Shown here: piece by piece, positions 45,961-54,288 of the stretch | Layout: every line of letters begins with the position of its first letter | Position numbering within the stretch: position 1 is the first letter of the stretch | Source of the DNA: Chloroflexi bacterium CFX4 | GTDB taxonomy: Bacteria > Chloroflexota > Anaerolineae > Aggregatilineales > UBA2796 | Length of the DNA stretch: 64,000 bases | Assembly (NCBI GenBank): GCA_021404685.1 | Contig: QWHC01000017.1 | Span: 26,642-90,641, forward strand | Reading direction: 5' to 3' | The notes under the pieces: model-generated | The model's input: the letters and a program-made list of their open reading frames with translations, nothing else | The model's database searches: none | What the model was told of the DNA's origin: nothing | Position numbers and translations under genes: made by a program

Positions 45961-46518
45961 ATGAGCCAAACCGACGAGCCAAACGCTAGCCTGACCGAAG
46001 GTCAGCTGCACAGCCAACTCATCTATGATGGGAAAGTTGTCCACCTTTATGTAGATACGGTGATGCTGCCAAACGGTAGCACCACACGCCGCGAGATTGT
46101 GCGGCACAGCGGTGCGGTTGCCATTGTGCCGATTGACGCAGAAGGGCGTGTGGTGCTGGTGCGCCAATATCGCTATGCGGCGGGGCGTGCGCTGCTCGAA
46201 ATTCCCGCTGGTACATTGGAAGTGGGCGAGTCACCCGATGTGTGTGCCGTGCGTGAACTGCAAGAAGAAATCGGCTTCCGCCCCGGCAAACTTCAAAAAA
46301 TCGGCGGCGTCTTTGTAGCGCCGGGCTACACGACGGAATATATTCACCTGTACCTTGCCACTGATCTGGTCGCCTCTCGCCTTGATGCCGATGATGACGA
46401 GTTTTTGGAAGTGCTGCACTTGCCCCTGACCGATATTCTGGCACGCATCAAAAGCGGCGAAATTGCCGACGCCAAGACCATCAGCGCCGTTTTGCTTGCC
46501 CAGGAGTATTTGAAGTGA
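45961..46518 (+). CDS. Nudix hydrolase, ADP-ribose pyrophosphatase-like
   Basis: This 185-residue protein contains a complete Nudix box (residues 84-106: G…E…REL.EE.G) with all four catalytic glutamates. The ADPRase-type N-terminal strand (VVHLYVDTVMLPNG) and the sequence VRQYRYAAGRALLEIPAG are typical of ADP-ribose/nucleoside-diphosphate-sugar pyrophosphatases. It would hydrolyse ADP-ribose or similar waste nucleotides. The stop overlaps the start of the TPR lipoprotein gene (GTGA), so the two are coupled. Confidence 0.9.
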   Translation: MSQTDEPNASLTEGQLHSQLIYDGKVVHLYVDTVMLPNGSTTRREIVRHSGAVAIVPIDAEGRVVLVRQYRYAAGRALLEIPAGTLEVGESPDVCAVRELQEEIGFRPGKLQKIGGVFVAPGYTTEYIHLYLATDLVASRLDADDDEFLEVLHLPLTDILARIKSGEIADAKTISAVLLAQEYLK

Positions 46519-47438
46519 CCGCACGTCCATTCGCCGTGCTTTTGATTGCCTTGCTGTTGGTGACAGGCTGCCAGCAAGCGGCTGAGGCACCCGCCACCAA
46601 CACACCGAATTCCGCCCTGAGTGTGAGCGCTACCCAAGCCGATCTGCCCGAAGATGCCGCCGATCAGGACGCGATCTTCACCACAGTTCCACAGAGCGCC
46701 GCCGATTTTCTGGCGCGTGGCATCGCGCACGGCAGGCGCGGCAGGCGCGCTGAGGCACTTGCCGATTTCACAGCCGCCATCGAGCGCGATCCATCGCTTG
46801 CCAACGCCTATTTTCAGCGCGGCGTGCTGAACTTCGAGCAGAACAGCGCCCTTGCCCTTACCGATTTTAACACTGCCGTCTCGCTGGATCCCAACAATGC
46901 CGAATATGTGCATTGGCGCGGGCGTGCCTACTCTTGGCTGGATAACATTGAGGCTGCCCTTGCTGATTATTCCCGCGCTGTTGAACTGGCGCCGGACGTG
47001 GCAGATTATTACTTCTGGCGCGGTGCTGCCTACGCTTTTAAGCAGGAGCAAGCACCAGCGATTGAGGACTACACACAGGCGATCCGCCTCAATCCGAACA
47101 GCCCAGATTATTACCATTGGCGCGGCATGGCATACGCTGCCAGCGATGAGCTAGACCGCGCCATTGCTGATCACACCCGTGCTATCGAGCTATCCGCCAA
47201 TGTATCAGAGTACTATTTTGGGCGTGCGCGTGCCTATCATCTGAAAGGCTTGTTGGATATTGCCCTCACCGATTATTCGCGTGCCATTGATCTTAATGCC
47301 GAACGGGCTGATTACTTCTACTTTCGCGGTATGTTGTTCAAAGATGGCGGTAACCCTGCTGCTGCCCGTGAAGATTTTCAGCGCGCTGCCGACTTAGGCA
47401 GTGAAGCAGCGCGCAGCGAATTGGCAGCCTTGCCCTAA
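46515..47438 (+). CDS. TPR-repeat lipoprotein
   Basis: The 307-residue protein has a lipoprotein signal (LLVTGC, Cys about 19), a disordered linker and about seven 34-residue tetratricopeptide repeats. Repeats read like YYFWRGAAYAFKQEQAPAIEDYTQAIRLNPN, split as AIEDYTQAIRLNP and DYYHWRGMAY. TPR arrays mediate protein-protein contacts; this one would face outside the membrane. The start is a GTG overlapping the Nudix stop. The convergent PIG-L gene ends eight bases downstream. Confidence 0.85.
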   Translation: MTARPFAVLLIALLLVTGCQQAAEAPATNTPNSALSVSATQADLPEDAADQDAIFTTVPQSAADFLARGIAHGRRGRRAEALADFTAAIERDPSLANAYFQRGVLNFEQNSALALTDFNTAVSLDPNNAEYVHWRGRAYSWLDNIEAALADYSRAVELAPDVADYYFWRGAAYAFKQEQAPAIEDYTQAIRLNPNSPDYYHWRGMAYAASDELDRAIADHTRAIELSANVSEYYFGRARAYHLKGLLDIALTDYSRAIDLNAERADYFYFRGMLFKDGGNPAAAREDFQRAADLGSEAARSELAALP

Positions 47439-47446
47439 AGAGCAGG

Positions 47447-48292
47447 CTACAAGCCCGCGAAGAGATCATCTTCAGGTGCGCCTTCTGGCAGCGGCACACC
47501 CGCCACAAGCGCGAAGCGCTCTACACTGCGGAAGGCATTCCACATTTCAGCAGGCAGCGCGTTCAACGCCGTGTTCGGGAACATCTGTGTGCGGTGTTCT
47601 TCTAGCGAACGCCGTTTCAGGTCAAGGTATTCCGACACATAGACCGTGTGCGTAATACGTTCTTCTGCCAAACCCATCTGCTCAACATCCACGCCGGGAA
47701 AGGGCGACGGGATGTTATTTTGCGCCAAGAACTCGGCAAACTGCCTGATCACGCCGCGCCCAAATGAAGCGTAATAGAGCCGTGCGGGTGCAAAAGCTGC
47801 ACCCTCTCGCGGATATTGCTCTGCATCGGCAGCGGCGTGAAATGCCTCCGTTGTCCAACGGCAGATCGCCAAATGGTCAGGATGCCCATAGCCGCCGCTT
47901 TCGTCAAAGGTGATGATCAGGGTCGGCTGGAAGGCACGCATAACGCGCACAATACGCCCAACTGCCTCTTGCGGATCAGCGTTCACAAAGGCGCGTGGAT
48001 CAGCATTTTCATCGGTACCTGCCATGCCCGAATCGCGGTAATCAAGGAAGAATACATCCTGAACGCCGATCACCTCGGCAGCGCGGCGCATCTCTCGCTC
48101 ACGGACTGCGCCAAGCGTTTCAGGTGTGGCAAGCATAGGATCAGCAATCTGACCAACTTCGCCGCGTGTGGCACACAGAATGCCTACCCGAATACCCTGT
48201 TCGACGCAGCGGCGCAGAAAGCCCGTCACGCCTTGCTCATCATCAGGATGTGCATAACACGCCAAGACAGCCCAATCAGCGCGCTCAGTCAT
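47447..48292 (-). CDS. PIG-L/LmbE-family zinc deacetylase
   Basis: The 281-residue protein has the zinc-binding AHPDDE (residues 14-19) and the second motif GHPDH (about 136-140), both intact. The spacing and ATRGEVGQI segment resemble MshB/Mca-like N-acetylglucosaminyl deacetylases or amidases. These act on thiol cofactor precursors such as mycothiol or bacillithiol, but many Chloroflexota members have unknown substrates. It overlaps the phosphoribosyltransferase gene by eight bases. A second PIG-L gene lies at 51412. Confidence 0.85.
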   Translation of the reverse strand: MTERADWAVLACYAHPDDEQGVTGFLRRCVEQGIRVGILCATRGEVGQIADPMLATPETLGAVREREMRRAAEVIGVQDVFFLDYRDSGMAGTDENADPRAFVNADPQEAVGRIVRVMRAFQPTLIITFDESGGYGHPDHLAICRWTTEAFHAAADAEQYPREGAAFAPARLYYASFGRGVIRQFAEFLAQNNIPSPFPGVDVEQMGLAEERITHTVYVSEYLDLKRRSLEEHRTQMFPNTALNALPAEMWNAFRSVERFALVAGVPLPEGAPEDDLFAGL

Positions 48293-48857
48293 GTTTGCTA
48301 TCCTCGCTCAGAAAGACGGGCAGATGTCCAAGCGCGATCACGTCTGTCCATTTGGCGCGGTCGCCTTCGGTGAAGATGGCAGCTTGTGCCACAATGCGTC
48401 CGCCGGCTTTCTCCACAATCAGGCGGATGCCTTGCAAGGTGCTGCCCGTGCTGATCACGTCATCAATCACGGCAACTTGCCGTCCATTCAGAAGATGCAT
48501 GTCTTTTTCGTCGAGATAGAGCTTTTGCGGTGCGCCGGTGGTGATCGAGAGCGTTTCCGACTCAAGCGCGCTGCCCATATACGGCTTGTATGCCTTCCGC
48601 AGCACCACATAGGGTAAATCCATAATGGCGGAAAGTTCGTAAATCAGCGGGATGCTTTTTGCCTCAGCCGTCACCAACACTTCCGGGTTGCGGTCTGCCA
48701 TCTTCAGCGCCAGTTCGCGGGCGGCGTGCTTCACCAACTCCACATCACCCAAGATGTTCACAATGGCAATTCGCACGCCGGGTGCCACCTCAAACAAGGG
48801 CAGATCACGGGAAAGCCCGGCGACTTGCACGCTGTATACTTCACGAGATTCGGTCAT
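48285..48857 (-). CDS. Phosphoribosyltransferase, purine-salvage type
   Basis: The 190-residue protein has the PRPP-binding motif VAVIDDVISTGSTL (about residues 129-142) and an adenine/xanthine phosphoribosyltransferase-like fold, including VTAEAKSIPLIYELS and PYVVLRKAYKPYMG. It should convert a free purine base and PRPP to the nucleotide. Whether the base is adenine or xanthine is unclear. The ATG at 48857 is the natural start. It is co-transcribed with the following PIG-L deacetylase through an eight-base overlap. Confidence 0.82.
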   Translation of the reverse strand: MTESREVYSVQVAGLSRDLPLFEVAPGVRIAIVNILGDVELVKHAARELALKMADRNPEVLVTAEAKSIPLIYELSAIMDLPYVVLRKAYKPYMGSALESETLSITTGAPQKLYLDEKDMHLLNGRQVAVIDDVISTGSTLQGIRLIVEKAGGRIVAQAAIFTEGDRAKWTDVIALGHLPVFLSEDSKHD

Positions 48858-49056
48858 GGGTCACTCTCTTTATGCTAAGCAAAGAACACATTTACCAATC
48901 AAAGTGTTGTGAGTATAACGCACCTGCCCATAACACACAGGCAGCATCCCAAGTCAACAATCCTCGCTGCTTCTTTTGAACAGCCAAAAGACAAACTACC
49001 CAAAATCGGCTATGCTTATAGCGAGAGTTGAATTGGCATACAAGGCATGGGAACGC

Positions 49057-49440
49057 ATGGCAAAAATTTTGGTGGTGGAAGATTCGCCCGACACACGACA
49101 GATGATGACCGATTTGCTCGAAAATCTTGGTCACAGCGTCTCTGAAGCGCGGGATGGCTTGGAAGGCGTGCGCGTTGCACTCTCCGAACGTCCCGATCTG
49201 ATCCTGCTCGACTTGATGATGCCGACTGCCTCTGGCGACTCAGCGCTCAGTTTCATGCGCGGCACGCCCGGTCTCACCGATATTCCGATTATGGTCGTCT
49301 CGGCGCACCCTGATGTTGAGCAGATTGCGACGCGGCTCGGCGCGGACGGCTGGCTTGCCAAGCCGATTATGTTTGATGAACTGCGCCGCCGCATCAACGA
49401 GATGCTGGCTCAGTCTTCGGCAAGTTCCAGCAGCGCCTGA
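49057..49440 (+). CDS. Single-domain response regulator
   Basis: The 127-residue stand-alone receiver has Glu8/Asp9, phosphoacceptor Asp52 (LILLDLMMPTAS), Ser82 and Lys102 (LAKPIM). It has no output domain. The in-frame extension to 48976 is not protein-like, and the ATG at 49057 fits the family N-terminus MAKILVVEDS. No histidine kinase is adjacent. Its last 31 bases overlap the 3' end of the convergent biotin carrier gene. Confidence 0.85.
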   Translation: MAKILVVEDSPDTRQMMTDLLENLGHSVSEARDGLEGVRVALSERPDLILLDLMMPTASGDSALSFMRGTPGLTDIPIMVVSAHPDVEQIATRLGADGWLAKPIMFDELRRRINEMLAQSSASSSSA

Positions 49441-49898
49441 CCGCGCTGCACTACTTCGCCCGCGCTGCACAGCAGGCGCACCACACGCCCATCGTGCGGC
49501 GCGGCAACCCGCATTTCCATCTTCATCGCCTCCAGCAGCACCAAAGGCTGCCCGCGTTTGACTGCGTCACCCTCCGAAACCAAAACGCGCACCACCTGAC
49601 CATGCATGGTCGCATTCAGGTTAGCAGCACCGCCCGCCGCAGCTGAGCGCCGTGTGTTCGGTTTGGCAACGCTCAGCGTGAAAGTTTGCCCACCTAAAGC
49701 AACGTGGAATGTCTCGCCATCGCGCGCCACATGCGCGGTCACGACCTGATCGCCGATCCGAAAGGCAAGTTCACCGCCAGCAGCGCGCACCAGATCAACA
49801 AGGTAAGTGCGTTCGCCAATTCGCAGGCGAAAACTTTCCCCATCGCGTTCGGCGCGGATGCTGTGCTGTGTTTTGGCATGTTCAAAGCGGAATTCCAT
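49410..49898 (-). CDS. Biotin carboxyl carrier protein
   Basis: The 162-residue protein has an N-terminal beta region (about 1-90) and a C-terminal biotinyl domain with the biotinylation motif EAMKME. Its Lys lies about 35 residues before the end, as usual. It carries CO2 on biotin between the carboxylase and carboxyltransferase of an acyl-CoA carboxylase. The start at 49898 has GGGAG nine bases upstream; the open frame to 49973 runs into the carboxylase. It is coupled to the biotin carboxylase gene, four bases apart. No carboxyltransferase follows. Confidence 0.85.
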   Translation of the reverse strand: MEFRFEHAKTQHSIRAERDGESFRLRIGERTYLVDLVRAAGGELAFRIGDQVVTAHVARDGETFHVALGGQTFTLSVAKPNTRRSAAAGGAANLNATMHGQVVRVLVSEGDAVKRGQPLVLLEAMKMEMRVAAPHDGRVVRLLCSAGEVVQRGQALLELAED

Positions 49899-49902
49899 CA
49901 CC

Positions 49903-51408
49903 TCACACTCCCACGCGGAAATTATCCGGGTATGCCCACGGGCTGAACGGATCAGAGGCAGCAGGCGCCGCACCGACTGCGGGTGCGCTGCTCTGCAAGA
50001 GGGCGCTGAGCGCCGCTGCGATCAGGGCAGAGTCGGGCAGCGGCGCAAAGGGTGGCTGCCACTCGGCAAAGACTTGCTCGACAAGGTGTGTGGTGGTGTT
50101 GCCGATCACAAACTCAGGCTGTGCCAGCACATCGCGCAGAAAGGCGATGTTGGTCGTCACGCCGAGGATAGTGTAGGCAGACAGGGCAGCATCAAGGCGG
50201 CGAATCGCCTCAGCGCGGCTGCCGGCGTGTGCGATCAGCTTGGCGATCATCGGGTCGTAGTGAATGCTGATCGTGTCGCCCGTCCGCACGCCGCTATCAA
50301 CGCGAATGTGCGGCGCACTTGGCGGCTGCACACACAGCAAATCGCCTGTGGAAGGCAGGAAGCCAGCGGCAGGGTCTTCGGCGTAGATGCGGCACTCAAT
50401 GGCGTGTCCGCGTTGGTAGAGGTCACTTTGGCGGAAGGGCAGCGGTTCGCCGGCGGCGATGCGTAGCTGCATTTGCACAAGGTCAACGTCGGTAACTGCC
50501 TCAGTCACTGGATGTTCCACCTGCAAGCGCGTATTCATCTCTAGGAAGAAAAATTCGCCCGTGTGCGCGTCGAGGATGAACTCAACAGTGCCAGCATTGG
50601 TATAATCAACGCTCTGCGCGGCGCGCAAGGCAGCCTCACACATGGCGGCGCGCAGCTCAGGGCGTGCCTCTAAATAGGGCGAGGGCGATTCCTCGATGAT
50701 CTTTTGGTGGCGGCGTTGAATTGAACACTCGCGCTCAAAGAGATGCACCTTGTTGCCGTGTGAGTCTGCCAAGACTTGTATCTCTATGTGGCGCGCCGAC
50801 TCAATATAGCGCTCCAAAAACAGGCGATTATCGGCAAATGCCTTGCCTGCCTCACGCGCCGATGCCTCCAGCGCCGCTGCCAAATCCGCCGCAGCGCGCA
50901 CCACGCGCATTCCCTTGCCGCCGCCGCCCGCGGCAGCCTTCACCAGTAGCGGATAGCCAAGCTGGTCGGCTGCCTGTTGAAAGTCTGCAATCAGCCCTTC
51001 ACCCGCATAGCTTGGCAGCGTTGGCACACCAGCAGCGCGCACCCGTGACAATGCCTCTGTTTTTAAGCCCATCGCACGGATTGCCTCCGGCGCAGGACCG
51101 ATGAAGGTTAAGCCTGCTTCGCGCACCATCTCGGCAAAGGCAGCATTTTCGGCAAGGAAGCCAAAGGCAGGGTGCACAGCCTGACAATCGGTGCGGCGAG
51201 CTGCCTCTACAATGCGCTCAGCCCGCAAATAGGAGTCGTTTGGCGGCGCAGTGCCGATCAACACGGCACGATCAGCCAGTTGGACAGCCAACGAGTCGGC
51301 GTCCGCCTCTGAGTAGACCACTACCGCCTCAATGCCCATCTCACGGCAAGCGCGGATGATCCGCACCGCAATCTCGCCGCGGTTGGCGATCAGGATGCGC
51401 TTGAACAT
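49903..51408 (-). CDS. Biotin carboxylase subunit of an acyl-CoA carboxylase
   Basis: The 501-residue protein begins MFKRILIANRGEIAVRIIR. It has the ATP-grasp glycine loop AAAGGGGKGMR (about 158-168), IESARHIEIQVL, the catalytic EMNTRLQVEHPVTE and a C-terminal LGVTTNIAFL. It is a standard ATP-dependent biotin carboxylase, longer than AccC (about 450) through a C-terminal extension, as in acetyl/propionyl/methylcrotonyl-CoA carboxylases. It is followed by the biotin carrier gene and preceded by a PIG-L gene three bases upstream. The matching carboxyltransferase is not in the window. Confidence 0.9.
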   Translation of the reverse strand: MFKRILIANRGEIAVRIIRACREMGIEAVVVYSEADADSLAVQLADRAVLIGTAPPNDSYLRAERIVEAARRTDCQAVHPAFGFLAENAAFAEMVREAGLTFIGPAPEAIRAMGLKTEALSRVRAAGVPTLPSYAGEGLIADFQQAADQLGYPLLVKAAAGGGGKGMRVVRAAADLAAALEASAREAGKAFADNRLFLERYIESARHIEIQVLADSHGNKVHLFERECSIQRRHQKIIEESPSPYLEARPELRAAMCEAALRAAQSVDYTNAGTVEFILDAHTGEFFFLEMNTRLQVEHPVTEAVTDVDLVQMQLRIAAGEPLPFRQSDLYQRGHAIECRIYAEDPAAGFLPSTGDLLCVQPPSAPHIRVDSGVRTGDTISIHYDPMIAKLIAHAGSRAEAIRRLDAALSAYTILGVTTNIAFLRDVLAQPEFVIGNTTTHLVEQVFAEWQPPFAPLPDSALIAAALSALLQSSAPAVGAAPAASDPFSPWAYPDNFRVGV

Positions 51409-51411
51409 TGC

Positions 51412-52194
51412 CTAATCTCCTGTGGCGGGCTCAGGCGTTGCGCCTTCGGCGGCTTGGGTGGCAGGCTCAGCCGCCTTGGGCGCGGCATCTTCAAAGGTGA
51501 TGACGCGGAACGCCTCAGCATAGTCCATCTCTAGCCCTTTGGCGCGTTCGGCTGCCCAGCCCTTCACTTGTTCGGTCGGATCCCAATCGCCCATTTGGCT
51601 TTTATGCGCCTTCAGAGCGGCAATCTTGAGATCAATCGTCGTGCTGATGTCAACATACTGCGCTCCCTGATCCCACGTCATCACGAACACTTTATAAACC
51701 TTATGCGCGCTCAAGCCTTCCTCTGCCAATTCTTCAAAAAGGTTGGGCTGACCGGCAGCTGGAAAGATCGCGTCAACGGCTGCCAGCGCCGCCGCACGGT
51801 GATCAGGGTGATTGATGTAGCCATCGCCAACCCAGAGCGCTTGTGGATCGCCGCAAATAACCGCATCGGGCTTAAAACGGCGAATTTCACGCACCAGCTT
51901 CTTACGCAGTTCAAGCGTCGCTTCCAACATCCCGTCAGGTTCGCGCAGAAAAACGACCTCATTCACGCCGACAATGCGTGCCGCCTCGCGCTGTTCTGCC
52001 TCACGGATTTCGGCAGCGCGTGCTTTGGTCATGCCTGCCTCTGCAATGCCAACATCCCCGCTGGTGCAAAGCACATAACACACTTCAGCACCTTCGCGCA
52101 CCCAGCGCGCAATTGTGCCAGCGCAAGAGAACTCAATATCATCGGGATGGGCAACAATGACCATTGCGCGTTTGGGAAGGTAGGTGCGTGCCAT
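51412..52194 (-). CDS. PIG-L/LmbE-family zinc deacetylase
   Basis: The 260-residue protein has the AHPDD motif (residues 15-19, followed by Ile-Glu) and the second zinc motif NHPDH (about 125-129). The C-terminal 25 residues are Ala/Pro/Glu-rich and disordered. It probably removes an N-acetyl group from a small glycan or thiol precursor; substrate unknown. It is the first gene of a three-gene run with biotin carboxylase and the biotin carrier. The two PIG-L proteins of the window differ in length and surroundings and are not recent duplicates. Confidence 0.85.
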   Translation of the reverse strand: MARTYLPKRAMVIVAHPDDIEFSCAGTIARWVREGAEVCYVLCTSGDVGIAEAGMTKARAAEIREAEQREAARIVGVNEVVFLREPDGMLEATLELRKKLVREIRRFKPDAVICGDPQALWVGDGYINHPDHRAAALAAVDAIFPAAGQPNLFEELAEEGLSAHKVYKVFVMTWDQGAQYVDISTTIDLKIAALKAHKSQMGDWDPTEQVKGWAAERAKGLEMDYAEAFRVITFEDAAPKAAEPATQAAEGATPEPATGD

Positions 52195-52455
52195 AGCGAA
52201 GTGTGACTCCTCAAAAGGTATGCCAAAAGGTACTGTCGGTAGGGTGCGTTAGGGAATGTGAATGTTCTGATTTCCTTCCCATCCATTCTACCTTCTCAAG
52301 TTGTCTTTGTCACGCTGTAGGTGTGCGGTGTCGAACTCGTATGAAGCACGCCTCAGGGCAGCCTCTACCCTTTGATTCCCGCCCTGCCTGTGGGGAAAGG
52401 GGCAGGGATTGTGGGCTATTCCACACACTTTGCGGCGCTCCGCCATAACTGCTTA
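52195..52455. other. Divergent intergenic region
   Basis: This region lies between the PIG-L operon and the ABC permease gene. It includes a 7-bp inverted repeat CCCTGCC (52382-52388) and GGCAGGG (52401-52407). Short open frames here do not look coding. The permease promoter follows at 52456. Confidence 0.35.
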
Positions 52456-52484
52456 TGGACTTCACAGCAGGGCGGCGCTACAAT
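52456..52484 (+). promoter_or_regulatory. Probable promoter of the ABC permease gene
   Basis: TGGACT (52456-52461, 4 of 6), 17 bases, TACAAT (52479-52484, 5 of 6). The ATG at 52518, with AGGTGA just upstream, is 33 bases further. Confidence 0.5.
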
Positions 52485-52517
52485 TCGCGGCAACCCTATC
52501 GTAAATCAGGTGACTGC

Positions 52518-53372
52518 ATGAGTTCTTCGACGAAAAACGCACCACACACCTTGCCCGAACTAATCTTAGAGCCATCTCGCGGCTGGAGCAAACTAAATCT
52601 GGGCGAGTTATGGGCATACCGCGAACTGCTCTACTTCCTCATCTGGCGCGATGTGAAGGTGCGCTACAAGCAAACGCTGATCGGCGCCGCTTGGGCGATC
52701 ATTCAACCATTCATGACCATGATCGTGTTTTCGCTCTTTTTTGGGCAGTTGGCGCAAATCCCGTCGGATGGTGTGCCATACCCAATCTTTAGCTATGCGG
52801 CGTTGGTGCCGTGGGCATTCTTCGCCAATGGCTTAACCAACGTCTCCAATGGCTTGGTCAGCAGCGGCAACCTGATCAAGAAGGTCTATTTTCCGCGCTT
52901 GGTTATTCCGCTCTCAGGGGTGCTGAGCGGCTTGGTGGATTTTGCGCTTGCCTTCGGCGTGCTGCTGGTGATGATGCTACTCTACGGCATTTTGCCGACC
53001 TCTGCGGTATTGATGCTGCCCTTTTTCGTGTTGCTGGCGCTCATTACATCGCTGGCGGTTGGCTTGTGGCTTTCGGCGATGAATGTGCAGTTCCGCGATG
53101 TGCGCTATGTGCTGCCGTTTTTGGTGCAATTCTGGCTGTTTGCCACGCCGATTGCCTACCCAAGCAGCCTGATTGAAAATCCGATTGTGCGCGCCTTGTA
53201 CGGCATCAATCCAATGGCGGGTGTGGTGGAGGGCTTCCGTTGGGCGCTGCTGGGCAGCCCAATGCCGCCGCTGCCCATGCTGATCGCTTCCACCGTGACG
53301 GCACTGATCGCGTTGATCGGCGGCTTGTTCTATTTCCGCCGCATGGAGAAATCCTTCGCGGATATTGTGTAA
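52518..53372 (+). CDS. ABC-2 type polysaccharide exporter permease (Wzm/TagG-like)
   Basis: The 284-residue protein has six membrane helices. The N-terminal cytoplasmic sequence WRDVKVRYKQTLIGAAWAII is the conserved ABC-2 signature of O-antigen/teichoic acid permeases, followed by VPWAFFANGLTNVSNGLVSS and RDVRYVLPFLVQFWLF. It would export a lipid-linked glycan when paired with an ATPase (Wzt/TagH). In this window no ATPase follows; a broken transposase begins about 30 bases after the stop. The frame is open to 52455, but the ATG at 52518 has a good ribosome site. Confidence 0.88.
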   Translation: MSSSTKNAPHTLPELILEPSRGWSKLNLGELWAYRELLYFLIWRDVKVRYKQTLIGAAWAIIQPFMTMIVFSLFFGQLAQIPSDGVPYPIFSYAALVPWAFFANGLTNVSNGLVSSGNLIKKVYFPRLVIPLSGVLSGLVDFALAFGVLLVMMLLYGILPTSAVLMLPFFVLLALITSLAVGLWLSAMNVQFRDVRYVLPFLVQFWLFATPIAYPSSLIENPIVRALYGINPMAGVVEGFRWALLGSPMPPLPMLIASTVTALIALIGGLFYFRRMEKSFADIV

Positions 53373-53403
53373 CGGTGGTGATTAGATAGTGAACTCATTG
53401 AAC

Positions 53404-53851
53404 CTATTCGTTCGCCAATAGGTGACGGAGGTTGATGAGGGCGTAAACGATGTCGCGAGTGCCCATGAAGTGCGTTGCTTTGCGATCAAAGCGCACCAGC
53501 AGAGCGCGGAACTTGTCAATCCAGGCAAAGGTACGCTCGCGCTAGATGAACTTGAAGGCAGTGCGTAAATTGTCCTTGAGGTCAAAGGCATCCTTGGGAT
53601 TACCTGCGACAATGCCTGTCGTTGCTAGGATGAACCCCTTTTGGCGTCGGTGATGGACAGGACGTTGGTGGTTTTGGCTTTCTTGGCTGGCGTGTGGCTG
53701 TCGTCGAGGTTCAGGTGGGGCGTGTCGATCTGGTCACGGATGCTCCAGATGCTCTGCTGGAACACGCGCTCCAGACTGCCATCCCGATTCCATGTGCGAT
53801 AGTGATGGTAGACCGCATGATAGCTGATTTCCTTGATGTACTATCCCTTTC
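53404..53851 (-). pseudogene. Broken IS5-family transposase
   Basis: Reading the minus strand gives YHAVYHHYRTWNRDG and LNLDDSHTPAKKAK, then VLSITDAK. After a frameshift in an AAAAGGGG run come FILATTGIVAGNPKD, KFI, an in-frame TAG, then RERTFAWIDKFRALLVRFD. These are the successive conserved blocks of IS5-group transposases, including the ERTFAW segment near the last catalytic Glu. The 5' end is missing beyond about 53851, where the next gene ends. It is inactive. The family differs in sequence from the 41581 remnant. Confidence 0.75.
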
Positions 53852-53865
53852 ACTTCTCAAAAGTT

Positions 53866-54288
53866 TCAATCAGTTCCCTGTGAACGCAATGCTTCGACTA
53901 GATTCCACAGAGGCTGACCAACATTCTCGACAACCATAGAGCGTAACGCATGTATTCCTACGTTTGCATACTGTTCAGCGATCTCCACAATGCGTTCGGG
54001 TTCGGCAAGCACGGCGACATCACCAGTGGTGGCAATCGCAATCGCTTTCAAAATCGGGATGTCCTCGGCTTCAGTAAACACCGAATAGTGAAATGGCTGC
54101 TCACGTCTGCCAAGTGGCTTGCTCTGTTTCATCTGGAAACCGATACAGGCAGCCAGCATAAACAGATCCTTCATGGTGAGGAAGGGCGATTCTTCCGCAT
54201 TCTTGGCGGTGGTGAGTTGCTTATAAAAGTCATGGACACTCGCCTCAATGCTCACTCGGCCTGTGCTTCGCGCAAATGAATTCGGCAT
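53866..54288 (-). CDS. Protein resembling Dnd-system-associated protein 4
   Basis: The 140-residue soluble protein has the pattern FLTMKDLFMLAACIGFQ, FHYSVFTEAEDIPILKAIAI and AEQYANVGIHALR. I recall this order (F…FAAALGF, F.….iinliAia, EEYANgGi) from the small Dnd-associated protein 4 family found beside DNA-phosphorothioation loci. This is recognition from memory, not a search. Its ATG overlaps the stop of the DndD-like gene (TAATG), so it is coupled. It is the last gene of the four-gene run, and the broken transposase begins about 15 bases beyond its stop. Confidence 0.6.
   Translation of the reverse strand: MPNSFARSTGRVSIEASVHDFYKQLTTAKNAEESPFLTMKDLFMLAACIGFQMKQSKPLGRREQPFHYSVFTEAEDIPILKAIAIATTGDVAVLAEPERIVEIAEQYANVGIHALRSMVVENVGQPLWNLVEALRSQGTD

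Noticed and set aside
52203..52448. 81-codon frame upstream of the ABC permease
   Set aside because: Cys/Arg-rich random composition, no ribosome site, and it ends just before the permease promoter.
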